From assembly GCF_001661345.1 (NCBI RefSeq), contig NW_017962922.1, positions 1 through 64,000 on the forward strand: a stretch of DNA of 64,000 nt. Direction: 5' to 3'. Shown in pieces: positions 51,051 through 61,188 of this stretch. The DNA is from Ascoidea rubescens DSM 1968 (taxonomy: Eukaryota; Ascomycota; Saccharomycetes; Ascoideales; Ascoideaceae). The notes beneath the pieces are model-generated. The model had not been told where the DNA came from and ran no database searches. It was given only the letters and a program-made list of their open reading frames with translations. The translations under genes and the position numbers were made by a program. Within the stretch, counting starts at the first letter, position 1. Each line of letters starts with the position of its first letter.

Positions 51051-51866
51051 TCACATAAACAAAACAGAGAAAACAGTCATCAAGAGAGTTCCAACAAGGC
51101 CAGTTCTAATGGCATTGGAGCCAGAACCGGAAGAGGAGGTGCTACTTGAAGCAGATTCTGACTCAGTAGCAGAAGCTTCTTCACTGTCCTCAACCGTAGA
51201 GCTGCCAGATGATTCAGATGATTCAGATGATTCGGAGGAGCCAGAGGAGCCAGAGGAAGCAGATGTTATTCCAGAGCTGCTTGATCTGGAGATAGTTGAG
51301 TTGTAATTGCTTTGAGTTGAAACAACAGAGGTGGCAGTTGAGTTGGAAAAGCCTCCAGAGGTGGCAGTTATAGTAACAGTTTCTGAGCTTTCTTCAGTGG
51401 CTTCGGCTGAAGAATCACTTGCGGTAGTTTCAGCTGAGGATTCGCTTCCAGTAGCGTCTACAGTTGCAAGACTTGATGGTAAACATGTAGTACCTGTTGG
51501 AGTAGTTGGAATTGTAGAACATTCAGAAATAGCCACAGTTAAAAATGGCCAGTAGTCATCATATAAACACCATGCACAATCTAAACAATCTACCATCAAC
51601 TGGTTAAATTGGGAGTCATCTGCACATAAACAATCCAAATCGTATGGACCTGTGTCTGATTCACCATCTTCAGCACACTTTCTAGCAGCCAAAATACTGT
51701 ATCCACAATTAGCATGACAACCATAAGAAGCCGATTCAGCCTTAGCAAGTGCCTCAGCTAAGGGTTTTGGCAAAGCTGCAGCTAGGGCCTCAGCCAATGG
51801 GTTGGCTGCTGAAAGAAAGAGTTGCAAGGAAGCAACAGTTATTATAGCGAACGAATTGAAAAACAT
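51051..51866 (-). CDS. GPI-anchored, CFEM-like cysteine-rich cell wall protein
   Basis: 271 residues from the ATG at 51866. Signal peptide about 1-20 (FFNSFAIITVASLQLFLSAANP). A small cysteine-rich domain (about 46-110) has spacing C-x3-C-x9-C-x13-C-x-C-x11-C-x2-C-x2-C, ending in further Cys near CSTI and CLPS. This resembles, but does not exactly fit, the eight-Cys CFEM pattern. A long Ser/Thr/Glu-rich region (about 135-245) is followed by a hydrophobic C-terminus (GLVGTLLMTVFSVLFM) typical of GPI attachment. It is probably a heavily O-mannosylated wall or membrane protein. A good TATA box lies about 100 bases upstream. No specific orthologue is named. Confidence 0.75.
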   Translation of the reverse strand: MFFNSFAIITVASLQLFLSAANPLAEALAAALPKPLAEALAKAESASYGCHANCGYSILAARKCAEDGESDTGPYDLDCLCADDSQFNQLMVDCLDCAWCLYDDYWPFLTVAISECSTIPTTPTGTTCLPSSLATVDATGSESSAETTASDSSAEATEESSETVTITATSGGFSNSTATSVVSTQSNYNSTISRSSSSGITSASSGSSGSSESSESSESSGSSTVEDSEEASATESESASSSTSSSGSGSNAIRTGLVGTLLMTVFSVLFM

Positions 51867-51960
51867 TGTTTGATAGTAACCACCAAGTGTGTGTGAGATA
51901 GCAGGAAAACGAAAACTGGTTTCTTTTTTCAAACAAGTGGGAAGGAAAGAAAATCAAACA

Positions 51961-51968
51961 CTTTTATA
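51961..51968 (-). promoter_or_regulatory. TATA box of the GPI protein gene
   Basis: TATAAAAG on the minus strand, 95-102 bases upstream of the ATG at 51866. Strong consensus. Confidence 0.5.
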
Positions 51969-52405
51969 AAAAAAGCTGCCAGGCCCAAGATCAAGATCAA
52001 AATCAAAATCATCTGTTTTGTCAGGTTGGGCCTTTCCAATGTCCCTCAAAGAGAATTCAAAAGGAATGGATTCTAAGCCAAAAGTGAATAAATTAAGCAG
52101 CACCCTGTTCTTCTCTCCAAAACCCATCCTCCATGCCCCAGAACCTTAAAAGTTGTCGGATATACCGCTGCACGTTTGGAGCTGGAGCTCCTCCATCCTC
52201 CTCTGCTTCCTCCTTTGCTGTCTCTTTTGAAGACCTCCAGTTGAAACACCAAAACCAGGCAAGACCAACGCTGCTTGGGGAGCACAGCTGATTATATCGA
52301 TGCTATATATGTACGGGTTAGTTTCCGATGAGTTTACATATCATTAAATACCTCTCCTGCATAAGATGTCAAAAGTGAAAAATCTTGCTTTTTTCTTATT
52401 TTGTT
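51969..52405. other. Intergenic region between the GPI protein gene and SAD1
   Basis: About 440 bases including the far promoter of the GPI gene and the SAD1 3' flank. It has a repeated atcaagatcaaaatcaaaatc tract near 51990-52010 and a C-rich tract around 52190-52225. No gene. Confidence 0.5.
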
Positions 52406-53935
52406 TCACTCCCTTTCCCAAAACTCAATGTAACTTTCCCCTAAGAGTAATACCTCTTTACTCACCTCTTTGACGTCTAAATTGGTAATTTCATACCAAC
52501 TGTTAGTGGCCTTGTCCAATAGTTGGATTTTCCAGACAAACATGTCCAGGTTCTCTTTCATATTATCGTTTTCGCTTTTTGTCTCAAGAATAATATTGGC
52601 TACTAGCTTGTAATAGACTGGTTTTCTCTTGATGTTTCTTTTTTTGCTGTTTTCCAAATAAGCACTCATATCGAGCTTTGATAATGGGAAATTGATAACT
52701 ATTGGGTTTCTTTCAACTCCACTTAGTCCCTTGATCGAGTTATCTTTACTAAATCTATTGATATGAAATATTAAAACCAGAGGCAATTTTTTAATTTGAA
52801 ATGTTCTACTCTCTCCTGTTAGCTCTTGGGTTTGAATTCCATTAAATTTATTTAATAGAGTATAAATTGAAATTTGAGGAATCTCCTTAATTGTATTGCC
52901 ATCTTTAAATAACGGAATCGATGGCAAATCCAAGGTTAATATCCAAAACTTATTTATTGATGAATTTGATTGACTTTTCTTTTCAAATTTCAATATATCG
53001 CTTTTGGAATCCTTTTCAACAATAATCGATTGAGATTTGATAATTATCTTTCCCTGGAAACAATTTGAAACAATCGTGTGACTTCTGCGATTATTACTAT
53101 GGCTGCTATGGATACTATGGATATTACTATTATCATGGTCGTGTTCGTAATGATTAATCTTAACAAATCCATCATGCAAGTTATTCAATAGCCATAATAA
53201 AAAATCCTTTGGATCTCTTTGTTGATTGATTGTAAATTTTTTTGAAGATAATAAACTAATGTATTGTAGTAGTTCATGGGGACTAATATGAGGCTTGAAT
53301 AAATTTTTTGACCAGATTTTTCGAATTAATAATCCGAATTTTGTATTTAAAATGTTTTTATCAATTGTACCAAAGTTGTTCAAATTTAAGAAAAAGTTTC
53401 TTAAACTTGAAATGTGGCTCAACGATTGTAAAATAACATTGGCATAATCATTAGATTTAATATTGTTTAATCCGATGAACCCAATTTTATAAATCTTATG
53501 ATTTAAATCATGAGAATATAATGTTTTTTTAAACTCGTAAACAAGATTGTTATTTCTATTACCGTTATTATATACTGGAACCTTTTGATTTAATTTTTCA
53601 ATTTGAGATGAATCAAATGTTGGATTGATCAAGTACTTGATATCGTTTAAATTTGATGTATTTTTAATCTCATAATTCTCAGGCAAAATAAAGAATTTTA
53701 GGTTGTTTAAATTGATAAAAACATGATGATTATTGTCAATTGAATGATAATAGGCATGAGAGTTTTTCGTTCTTCCTTGATAATATTTTCCACACACTAA
53801 ACAAGCATAAATATTGATATTTGATAGTGATACTGAACAAATTTTTTCAAAGTCAAAATCTAAACTTGATCTATCAATTGTATCAAGATACATGTTTTCA
53901 ATAGAGGTATCATTTGCAAGCTTTGAGTTACTCAT
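52406..53935 (-). CDS. SAD1: U4/U6.U5 tri-snRNP factor Sad1 (USP39 family, inactive ubiquitin protease)
   Basis: 509 residues (S. cerevisiae Sad1 is 448). It acts in pre-mRNA splicing, stabilising the tri-snRNP. The N-terminal ZnF-UBP is intact: YLDTIDRSSLDFDFEKICSVSLSN, ACLVCGKYYQGR, SHAYYHS and HHVFINL. The USP-like fold has GLNNIKSNDYANVILQSL in the position where active proteases have GLxNxxNTCYxN, so the catalytic Cys is replaced, as is usual for Sad1/USP39. Further matches are KFNGIQTQEL and FHINRFSKDN. Asn/His-rich inserts lengthen the middle. Confidence 0.93.
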   Translation of the reverse strand: MSNSKLANDTSIENMYLDTIDRSSLDFDFEKICSVSLSNINIYACLVCGKYYQGRTKNSHAYYHSIDNNHHVFINLNNLKFFILPENYEIKNTSNLNDIKYLINPTFDSSQIEKLNQKVPVYNNGNRNNNLVYEFKKTLYSHDLNHKIYKIGFIGLNNIKSNDYANVILQSLSHISSLRNFFLNLNNFGTIDKNILNTKFGLLIRKIWSKNLFKPHISPHELLQYISLLSSKKFTINQQRDPKDFLLWLLNNLHDGFVKINHYEHDHDNSNIHSIHSSHSNNRRSHTIVSNCFQGKIIIKSQSIIVEKDSKSDILKFEKKSQSNSSINKFWILTLDLPSIPLFKDGNTIKEIPQISIYTLLNKFNGIQTQELTGESRTFQIKKLPLVLIFHINRFSKDNSIKGLSGVERNPIVINFPLSKLDMSAYLENSKKRNIKRKPVYYKLVANIILETKSENDNMKENLDMFVWKIQLLDKATNSWYEITNLDVKEVSKEVLLLGESYIEFWERE

Positions 53936-54341
53936 TTTGATATGTTATTAATACAAAAGCGAAGATAACGAAAGAAGCAGGAAGAATATGAAAGATGAAA
54001 GAATATGAACGATGGAAGATGAAAGATGGATTTGTTTTTATAAAATCGGTCTAAGACATTTTGCTCATTTTTCTAATGTCTGAGGTAGGAGAAAAGTTTA
54101 AATATCTTATTAATTAATATAATGTAATAATGTAAATAATTTAATGATATCAAAAATCAATATTTTTTTATATTGCTTTTATATCATCTAATCATTGAGT
54201 CGTATATTCATTTATTCATTATTATAAAAAGAAAAAAAAATATATTAATATATATTCGAGTAATAAATTGAAAAGTTAAACATCGAGATGTTAAGATATT
54301 AATCTATTGGGATATAAATAAAACTGGATAGACATTATATC
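53936..54341. other. SAD1-TAL1 intergenic region
   Basis: 406 bases. Gaaagatgaaaga-type repeats near 53970-54025 lie in the SAD1 leader, then AT-rich TAL1 3' flank. No gene. Confidence 0.6.
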
Positions 54342-55313
54342 CTAGGCTTGAATTTTTTCTTTTAAAATGTTTAATAATACATGAGCATCAGCAGCAAATT
54401 TTCTAATACCCTCACTTAATTTTTCAGTTGCCATTGCATCTTCGTTGAATAAGAATCTATAGTTGGGTTCGTCATTAATGTAGGAGACCTTTTCATCAGG
54501 AGAATCCTTAGCTAATTCTTTTGATAGGACAACAGGGAGATCCTCATTTGAGTTTAGTAATTCTTCTAATAAACCTGGAGAGATGGTTAAGAAATCAACA
54601 CCGGTTAAGGCTTTAATTTCTCCGGAATTTCTAAATGAAGCACCCATTACAATTGTATCATAATTGAACTTTTTATAATAGTTGTAAATTCTTTTAACAG
54701 AAATGACACCTGGATCATCAGCACCAGAGTAAGATTTGCCAGTGCTTGCTTTATACCAGTCAAGAATTCTGCCAACAAATGGAGAGATCAAAGTCACACC
54801 AGCTTCAGCACAGGCAACGGCTTGAACAAAGGAAAACAAAAGAGTCAAGTTACAGTGGATTTTGTATTTGGATTCCAAAATTTTAGCAGCTTGAATACCT
54901 TCCCAAGTGGAAGCAATCTTAATCAAGATTCTGTCCTTTGAGATGCCTTGAGACTCATACAAGCTAATGATTTTCAAGGCCTTTTCAATTGTTGCATCTG
55001 TATCAAAGGACAAGGTGGCATCAACTTCAGTTGAGACTCTACCAGGAACAATTTTAAGAATTTCTTTACCGAATTCAACTAAAAGACGATCTAAAGCAGC
55101 TGAGGCCTGTTCTTCTGGAGTTGAACCATTTTGCTTACCATATTGAATAGCAGTATCAATCAATGAAGCATATTCAGGTTTTTTGGCAGCGGCCAAGATC
55201 AAAGAGGGATTGGTAGTGGCATCTTGTGGGGTATATTTGGCAATTGATTCGAAATCACCAGTATCAGCAACAACAGTGGTGACAGATTTTAATTGATCAA
55301 GAGTAGAAGGCAT
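54342..55313 (-). CDS. TAL1: Transaldolase
   Basis: 323 residues (S. cerevisiae Tal1 is 335). An enzyme of the non-oxidative pentose phosphate pathway, transferring a dihydroxyacetone unit from sedoheptulose-7-P to glyceraldehyde-3-P. The Schiff-base Lys is at about 132 in [12 protein letters not shown]. Other signatures are [71 protein letters not shown] and [17 protein letters not shown]. The start is the ATG at 55313 ([10 protein letters not shown]). The short N-terminal Lys-rich extension of S. cerevisiae is absent. A TATA box and a GC-rich upstream island are present. Confidence 0.98.
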   Translation of the reverse strand: MPSTLDQLKSVTTVVADTGDFESIAKYTPQDATTNPSLILAAAKKPEYASLIDTAIQYGKQNGSTPEEQASAALDRLLVEFGKEILKIVPGRVSTEVDATLSFDTDATIEKALKIISLYESQGISKDRILIKIASTWEGIQAAKILESKYKIHCNLTLLFSFVQAVACAEAGVTLISPFVGRILDWYKASTGKSYSGADDPGVISVKRIYNYYKKFNYDTIVMGASFRNSGEIKALTGVDFLTISPGLLEELLNSNEDLPVVLSKELAKDSPDEKVSYINDEPNYRFLFNEDAMATEKLSEGIRKFAADAHVLLNILKEKIQA

Positions 55314-56147
55314 TGGGAGCAAAATAAGGTGAGAAGAGAGCTGGTACAGGGAATTGGAGAACAGAACAACACAGTAGAATGCAATTCAGTATTGAGCAGA
55401 GCAGGTCAGTAAGCAAAAGAGAATAAGAGAATGGCTGTAGAAGAGTGCTTTTATATCTAAATATTTGTGGAGCATTTCTCAATCCCATTTTTAAATCCGC
55501 TTTTAAATCCCGTCAGCATATGCCAGCTGCCCGCTAGCGGAATATCGGCAGTCTCCCGAGACGTTCACGCACGATGCTTCGTCAGCGGAAACTGCAGTCC
55601 GAGGCGCGCTTTTGAGTGGGTGTTGAGGGTCAATACGGCGGACAATGCGTATATTCGGTGACGGCTGCACTGACGTTAAGACCTCAGCGGCGACGAAATC
55701 TGAAGCAGCAGCCCTTGTTCAACGGGCTGTTCGGCCGGCTGCATAACCAATCAGTCAGTAATAGTATGGAGACCATGTGGTTTAACCCTGTAGCTTTGGA
55801 ATGGCTAGGAGATGTTCATCATCCAGACAATTATTAAGGATTATATAAGGATTATTAAGGATTAGAAGAAGCTACTGAATAACAGACAGATAATTCGTCT
55901 GCTTCCAGAATATGATCTCTATCTCCAGAACTGTTTGCTGCTTATTAAGTAATAGGCAGCGTCATGTATTGTTGACTATTTCTGCGAGCCTTGACTAATC
56001 AAAGGGTTCTAGGTCCTACACAGGGCTTGTGGTGAAGAACAAGAAAATACAAAAATGTATAATGGCAAAACGTGTAATGGGTCTGTTCTACAACCTCTCC
56101 AGTTCTGGGTATTGCTTCGATAATGACTGCATTATCGGTTTGAGAGC
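55314..56147. other. TAL1 upstream region with a GC-rich island
   Basis: 834 bases. Roughly 55500-55740 is GC-rich with CGCG/CGG motifs and contains short plus-strand frames of no recognisable content. About 55825-55865 has a repeated ATTAAGGATTA word. The distal part is the PPN2 3' flank. No gene. Confidence 0.5.
55448..55455 (-). promoter_or_regulatory. TATA box of TAL1
   Basis: TATAAAAG on the minus strand, about 135-142 bases upstream of the TAL1 ATG, fitting a highly expressed metabolic gene. Confidence 0.55.
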
Positions 56148-57560
56148 TCAACGACACTTTTGCTGAACCACCTTGTTATGATATATCACCTGGCTTTTCA
56201 AATTCATCTTCGCACTAAAGACCAATGCTGTCAATTTTTTACCATCAACACATGCAGTGTCCAATCCTCGAGTATACTCGTGGAGGTTTAGTTTTCTTCC
56301 AGCATCATGTCCATAGATTATTGAGTACTTTTCCAATTCTTCTTTATTGCCATTGTCCTCCATTGACCTCATTTTGTCATTATACACTTTGTACCATGCT
56401 TTATACTTGAATGGGTTCATTTGTCCTATGCTCACATCGGATGCTTCAAGATATTCTGGTCGTAATAATGCCCTCATATTGGCCAAGTTCTCCGGTTCTT
56501 GATCCTCCAACTTTACATTCCATTGCAATCCGGCATGAATAGCTAGAGTGTCTAGTGGCGATCTGTGATTATAGACTGGGTCATAGCTTTTTAAATCCGT
56601 CTTCAACTCATCGTATTCAGGATATTTATCTGATCTAGGATTTAAATATTCATATGTTATATTGCCTAATTTCAAAATCAAAGGACATTTCGTTATGTAT
56701 TCAATATGGTCTTTCGTTAGTCTTTTTGCTATCGATAATTCTGGATCAAAACTTATTCCCTTAGCACCAACCAATGAATTTTGCGATTTCGACGAAGGAT
56801 AGGAGGAATTACTAAAAGATGGCAAATCAACATTGTGATACCTTGAATATTTTTCTAATATACTCAACTCGTGGTTGCCCAATATACACGACAATTGATT
56901 TTCAATGGCAAATTCTAAGATTTCAAAATTTTGTTTTCCCTTTGAAATAAAATCTCCTAATAAAACTATCTGGTCTTTATTTTTATTAAAATTGATCTTT
57001 TTTAATAGTTTTATAAAATAACGAAAGGATCCATGAACATCTCCAATTAAAATTAATCTTTCAACACCAATTTTCTTATTTAACTGATCAGCTCCAATGT
57101 TATCATTGTTATCATTGTTATCATTGTTATCATTGTTATCATTGTTATCATTGTTATCATTGTTATCATTGTTATCATTGTTATCATTGTAATAATTATC
57201 ATCATTACCATCACTATCTTCACCATCTTCACTATCTCCATCATTTGTATCAATTTGATGACCAACTGGCCTTATGAAATAATTTAATTCATCTAATTTC
57301 GTTAACTCTGGTAATTCAACACCTTCGGGAAAATCATCACTGAATAAAGCAATTGTGAATACAGCAAATATAACTATTCCAAAAATTATGGCTAAGCTTC
57401 TACCTAGATTTTTCCCCCAATGTTTTCTTTTTTGATTGATTCCATCATCTTTATTGTTATCAGTAGTTTGGTTACACTGTGTGTAATATGTATAACGAGA
57501 TGGGCTATCAGGCGAGCTATTTTGAATCGCTTTCTTCAACAAAGAAGATCTATCACTCAT
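56148..57560 (-). CDS. PPN2: Zn-dependent vacuolar endopolyphosphatase Ppn2 (calcineurin-like phosphatase)
   Basis: 470 residues (S. cerevisiae Ppn2 is 326). A type II membrane metallophosphatase that cleaves inorganic polyphosphate in the vacuole. A short cytosolic Ser/Lys/Arg N-terminus is followed by one span near 54-75 (LAIIFGIVIFAVFTIALF). Metallophosphatase motifs are in order: GDVHGSFRYF, LLGDFISKG, LGNHELSI and a late YGHDAGRKL. Between the span and the catalytic domain lies an acidic region with a run of ten Asp-Asn-Asn units. The start at 57560 (MSDRSSLLKK) is preferred; the open frame extends upstream without an ATG. Confidence 0.88.
   Translation of the reverse strand: MSDRSSLLKKAIQNSSPDSPSRYTYYTQCNQTTDNNKDDGINQKRKHWGKNLGRSLAIIFGIVIFAVFTIALFSDDFPEGVELPELTKLDELNYFIRPVGHQIDTNDGDSEDGEDSDGNDDNYYNDNNDNNDNNDNNDNNDNNDNNDNNDNNDNIGADQLNKKIGVERLILIGDVHGSFRYFIKLLKKINFNKNKDQIVLLGDFISKGKQNFEILEFAIENQLSCILGNHELSILEKYSRYHNVDLPSFSNSSYPSSKSQNSLVGAKGISFDPELSIAKRLTKDHIEYITKCPLILKLGNITYEYLNPRSDKYPEYDELKTDLKSYDPVYNHRSPLDTLAIHAGLQWNVKLEDQEPENLANMRALLRPEYLEASDVSIGQMNPFKYKAWYKVYNDKMRSMEDNGNKEELEKYSIIYGHDAGRKLNLHEYTRGLDTACVDGKKLTALVFSAKMNLKSQVIYHNKVVQQKCR
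57100..57189. repeat. Ten-copy 9-bp coding minisatellite in PPN2
   Basis: TTATCATTG repeated ten times without a mismatch. Read on the minus strand it encodes repeated Asp-Asn-Asn. Perfect identity suggests recent expansion or active turnover. Confidence 0.95.
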
Positions 57561-58361
57561 TAGCAAATAAAATATGTCTAGCAAGGATATATTACAACTT
57601 TTATTGCAGTAAATCAAAGATATAGTGCAAATATATATTAATATATTGATTGTAAATATCTCTAATCAATAGAAATCTTTATCGTATCGTAATCCTGCTG
57701 GTCTTATATACTGATAAAGTCACTAACTATCTCATAGTGCATTCTATTGGGGCCAAAATGACAGACATGCGGTGGCTGCTGACTAAGGCTCCCTTTTTTT
57801 ATGGGCAGAAGCAGTGTTCGCTAGCAGTATGTTCGCTATGGTTTCGCTACCACCAGTTTGGATGGAATAGCATTCACCGGCAAAGTGCCGAAAATGGTTA
57901 CGAGAAAGAACACAAAACAGAGAGAAAGCTCGGACCACGAGGGTGCTTTCCGTGACCGAGTCGCTTTGGATCCGGATAGCGCAAATCTCTGTCCTGTAAA
58001 ACGGAACAACTGGGGACTGAAAATGAACTGGAAAAGGTCTGGAATTGGTTCAAAACAGAGAGGAATCTGTTGTTTCTGTGATTTGGAAAATGGCTGTACT
58101 TAGACCTGATATTTACTGATTCATCTGAGATATGGCGATACCTGATTTGGCGGGCTGGTATTTAATCTGTGCTTCATTGTCTCATTACGATTGCTGTTTC
58201 TCAATTTCATTACCATTCTTTATTATAACCAACGCTCTAACAGTTCAACCTTTTAGTTTCCTATAATTTATACACCTACTTTTGTTTATTTTTGAATAAA
58301 AACAACCAGGTGAACAAAAATTGTATTCTTTTTTTGTCTTTACCAAAAAAAAATTATTATC

Positions 58362-58394
<33 letters not shown>

Positions 58395-58421
58395 AGCTTT
58401 CGTTTGTTTGCTAAATTTAAA
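57561..58421. other. PPN2-GAS3 divergent intergenic region
   Basis: 861 bases. Moderately GC-rich from about 57830 to 58000, then AT-rich with a TTTTC/poly-T tract just before the GAS3 start. Short frames near 57737-58103 are not recognisable. Confidence 0.5.
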
Positions 58422-59933
58422 ATGAAGCTCAACACAGTTAATCTTATAAAAAATGCTTTCTTGTTTTCAATTCCGGTTTTGGGATTGATCCCTTTGGAGA
58501 TTAAAGGAAAAAGGTTTATTAGACCTTCAGTTAAATCAGGGGAAGAAGGTGAAGTATTTTTCATCAAGGGGGTTGATTATCAACCTGGTGGATCTTCTGC
58601 ATATACAGGAGATATTGGTGATGGAGATGTGCTATCAGATCCAGATAAATGTTGGAGAGATGTTTATTCATTGCAGCAATTGGGAGTCAATACTATTAGA
58701 GTTTACTCGCTACATCCCGAATTGAACCACGATGAATGTATGACGATTTTGAATAATGCTGGGATTTATGTCATATTAGATGTCAATTCAGCGTTAGATG
58801 GAGAGTCATTGAACAGAGATAATCCATCATCCAGTTACAATGCTAATTACTTGACAAGAGTGTTTAAATTCATTGAAGCATTTAAGGGGTTTCCCAATTT
58901 ACTAGGATTCTTTGCTGGAAATGAGATTATCAACGATGAAGATTCAGCTAGTTTAAATCCACCATATATTAGAGCGCTTCAAAGAGATATGAAGGAATAC
59001 ATCTCTAAACACAGCAACAGAACTATTCCGGTTGGATACTCGGCAGCTGATGATAGTTCATTAAGATCAGCTACATTTAAATATTTACAATGCGATAGTA
59101 CAGAAGATGGAGAGATTGACTCTAAATCCGATTTCTTTGGGCTAAACTCGTACGAATGGTGTTCAGGAGAAAGTAACTGGAAATCGTCAGGATATGAAAA
59201 GGTGAATGAGACATTTAAGGATGCAGTGATTCCAGTTTTCTTTTCAGAATATGGATGCAATGCATTTAGACCAAGGACTTTTGATGAAATCTCTGGAGGG
59301 GTATTTGGTGGATTAATCAACACATTTTCGGGAGGATTGATCTACGAATATAGCGAGGAGTCTAATAGATATGGAGTAGTCAATATTGATGATGACGATG
59401 AATCGATCGCATATACAGATGAATTTGATAATTTACAAGGAGAACATGAAAAAGTTGAGAACATTTCAGCCAACTGGGGTGAAAATGATGTTCAAGACAG
59501 TGAAGAATATGAGTGTGATGCAGATAAGATCCTTGGAATTTACTCATCATTCAATTCTAATTTCACGCTCCCAGAACAGCCAGAGGAAATCACTGAATTG
59601 ATTGAAAATGGAGTTGAAAATAATAACACAGGAAAGATCATTGAAAACTTGGAAATCAAGGTTACCAACCATACAATAAAGGATTCAGATGGAAAGGAAA
59701 TCACTAACAAGGAAATAGAATTTGTGAGTGTGAATTTGGTGAATAGCGTTGGACAAAGTGTCACAGTTGTGAGCAGAACTGCTTCTGCTAGCAGTAGTCT
59801 GGAGACTGGCCAAAGCTCTGAAACCTTGACATCGAGTTCTTCAGATGGTGGAAACAATATGGTGAGTATTTCTTCACTTTCTTCAATGGGATTGTTGGGA
59901 GTTGTTACAATAGTTTTATCGTTTATATTTTAG
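58422..59933 (+). CDS. GAS3: GH72 beta-1,3-glucanosyltransferase family, Gas3 type
   Basis: 503 residues (S. cerevisiae Gas3 is 524). A GPI-anchored wall protein. N-terminal signal about 1-22, then the GH72 domain starting IKGKRFIRPS. It has Gas3-specific strings such as VFFIKGVDYQPGGSS, LGVNTIRVYSLHPELNHDECM, PPYIRALQRDMKEYISKH and KSDFFGLNSYEWCSG. The two catalytic Glu are in FFAGNEIIND and VFFSEYGCN. There is no X8/CBM43 cysteine box. A Ser-rich stretch and hydrophobic C-terminus (GLLGVVTIVLSFIF) signal GPI attachment. GH72 enzymes elongate and branch beta-1,3-glucan; Gas3 in S. cerevisiae has little detectable activity. Confidence 0.95.
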   Translation: MKLNTVNLIKNAFLFSIPVLGLIPLEIKGKRFIRPSVKSGEEGEVFFIKGVDYQPGGSSAYTGDIGDGDVLSDPDKCWRDVYSLQQLGVNTIRVYSLHPELNHDECMTILNNAGIYVILDVNSALDGESLNRDNPSSSYNANYLTRVFKFIEAFKGFPNLLGFFAGNEIINDEDSASLNPPYIRALQRDMKEYISKHSNRTIPVGYSAADDSSLRSATFKYLQCDSTEDGEIDSKSDFFGLNSYEWCSGESNWKSSGYEKVNETFKDAVIPVFFSEYGCNAFRPRTFDEISGGVFGGLINTFSGGLIYEYSEESNRYGVVNIDDDDESIAYTDEFDNLQGEHEKVENISANWGENDVQDSEEYECDADKILGIYSSFNSNFTLPEQPEEITELIENGVENNNTGKIIENLEIKVTNHTIKDSDGKEITNKEIEFVSVNLVNSVGQSVTVVSRTASASSSLETGQSSETLTSSSSDGGNNMVSISSLSSMGLLGVVTIVLSFIF

Positions 59934-60676
59934 ACATTGCAATAGCGGTATTAGCCACAACAATACAGACACTCGTATACTATCCACTTGGTGTTCTGAA
60001 CAATAAAGGAGAATTCACATTACAGCTGAGATGTTATGCGTATATCCATTCATTTAACGAGGAGCAGGTTAGATCTGCAGTTTGGAAAGGGCATTGAGCA
60101 ATCGACAACAGGCACTAACCAGAGACAAGTCGTAGGACGTGTCTGAGTGGGCCACAGGCAAATAAGAACTGTGGAGCAGAACAGACGACTTCCAATAGTC
60201 CAGCTACTGCAAAGGCAGCAAAGGCAGCAAAACCTCCACTTCCACCAAATCCAACAGACGGGCCCGGAAGAATACGCGCAGTCCTTCGGCAGCCCTCGGA
60301 GATTGCAGATCCGGACATTGTTCTGCACAATCAGCCCGCCGAAAAAGAAACGAACGCTGGGTCTCCCATTCGCACGGGGCCCAGAGTCTAGCCGATCGTG
60401 CCACTTGCCTTTTCGGCTGCAGAGCTGCAGCGCGCCGGCGGCGTGTAGACAGAACAGCCGCAGCTGTGCACAGCCGTGCGCAGAACAGCAGACAGAGGAG
60501 TCCTGTTCCGACAGGGCAGCGCGGATTAGAGTTTGAGCCTGGCGCCAAAGAGTAAAGTAAAAAGCGCTGCTCAGAGCTCTGACCTTTTTCTTTTCTCTTT
60601 GCACAAAATCCAGCACACGCACCATCTTCTGCTTCCTCTTCTGATTCTTCTGCTGCTTGCCCCGGAACCTTCCAAA

Positions 60677-60698
60677 CTGCTGCTGCTGCTGCTGCTGC
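60677..60698. repeat. Seven-copy CTG trinucleotide repeat
   Basis: Seven perfect CTG units in the BEM1 upstream region, about 500 bases before the BEM1 ATG. Non-coding unless an upstream frame is translated. Confidence 0.9.
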
Positions 60699-61019
60699 TT
60701 CCTGTTCTCCCTTCTTGGCTTTATTTTCCATCTTCTCTTGCCTTCCAGTGGCTTCTTCCATTACTTTACCCTTTTCACTTGATTTCTTTTTCTCTTCGTG
60801 CTGTGATTCAATATCTCTTTCAAATCAAGACATTTCCTTAAGGTTTTCTTGAATATTTGGTAACTCTGGCGTTTCTTTCCTCAAGCTTCTGTTCCATTAT
60901 TTCTGTTATCTCTCCCAGAGTTTCTTTGCTATCTACAACTTTTCATCATTTTACCACTCCTCCATTTCTCTGCATTATTCTCAAGAGGCTTGATTTATCT
61001 CCAATTGGTTTGAATTATC

Positions 61020-61135
61020 CTGAAAAAATCTTGCAAAAATCTGGAAAAAATCTTGAAAATATCTTGAAAATATCTTGAAAATATCTTAAGAAAATCTTGA
61101 GAAAATCTTGAAAAAAACCTTGAAAAAAACCTTGA
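61020..61135. repeat. Degenerate 11-14 bp tandem repeat in the BEM1 leader
   Basis: About nine variants of ATCTTGAAAA(A/T) in a row, ending about 55 bases before the BEM1 start codon. Probably transcribed as 5' UTR. Confidence 0.75.
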
Positions 61136-61188
61136 ATCATCCTGATTCTTTCTAAATAAGCTTGAATAAATTTCCTTTTCCTCCCAAA

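Larger units (their letters stand above)
59934..61188. other. BEM1 upstream region: GC-rich island, CTG repeat and leader repeats
   Basis: 1.25 kb. About 60200-60560 is strongly GC-rich (with a GCGCGCCGGCGG core) and generates overlapping frames on both strands (up to 191 codons) with biased, Ala/Cys/Arg-rich content. I judge these to be artefacts. A CTG repeat lies at 60677-60698. About 61020-61135 is a degenerate repeat of ATCTTGAAAAT-like units in the presumed BEM1 leader. Confidence 0.5.

Noticed and set aside
60050-60761. Overlapping long frames on both strands (up to 191 codons) upstream of BEM1
   Set aside because: They lie in a GC-rich island where stops are rare, overlap each other in several frames, have biased Ala/Cys/Arg composition and no recognisable domain.
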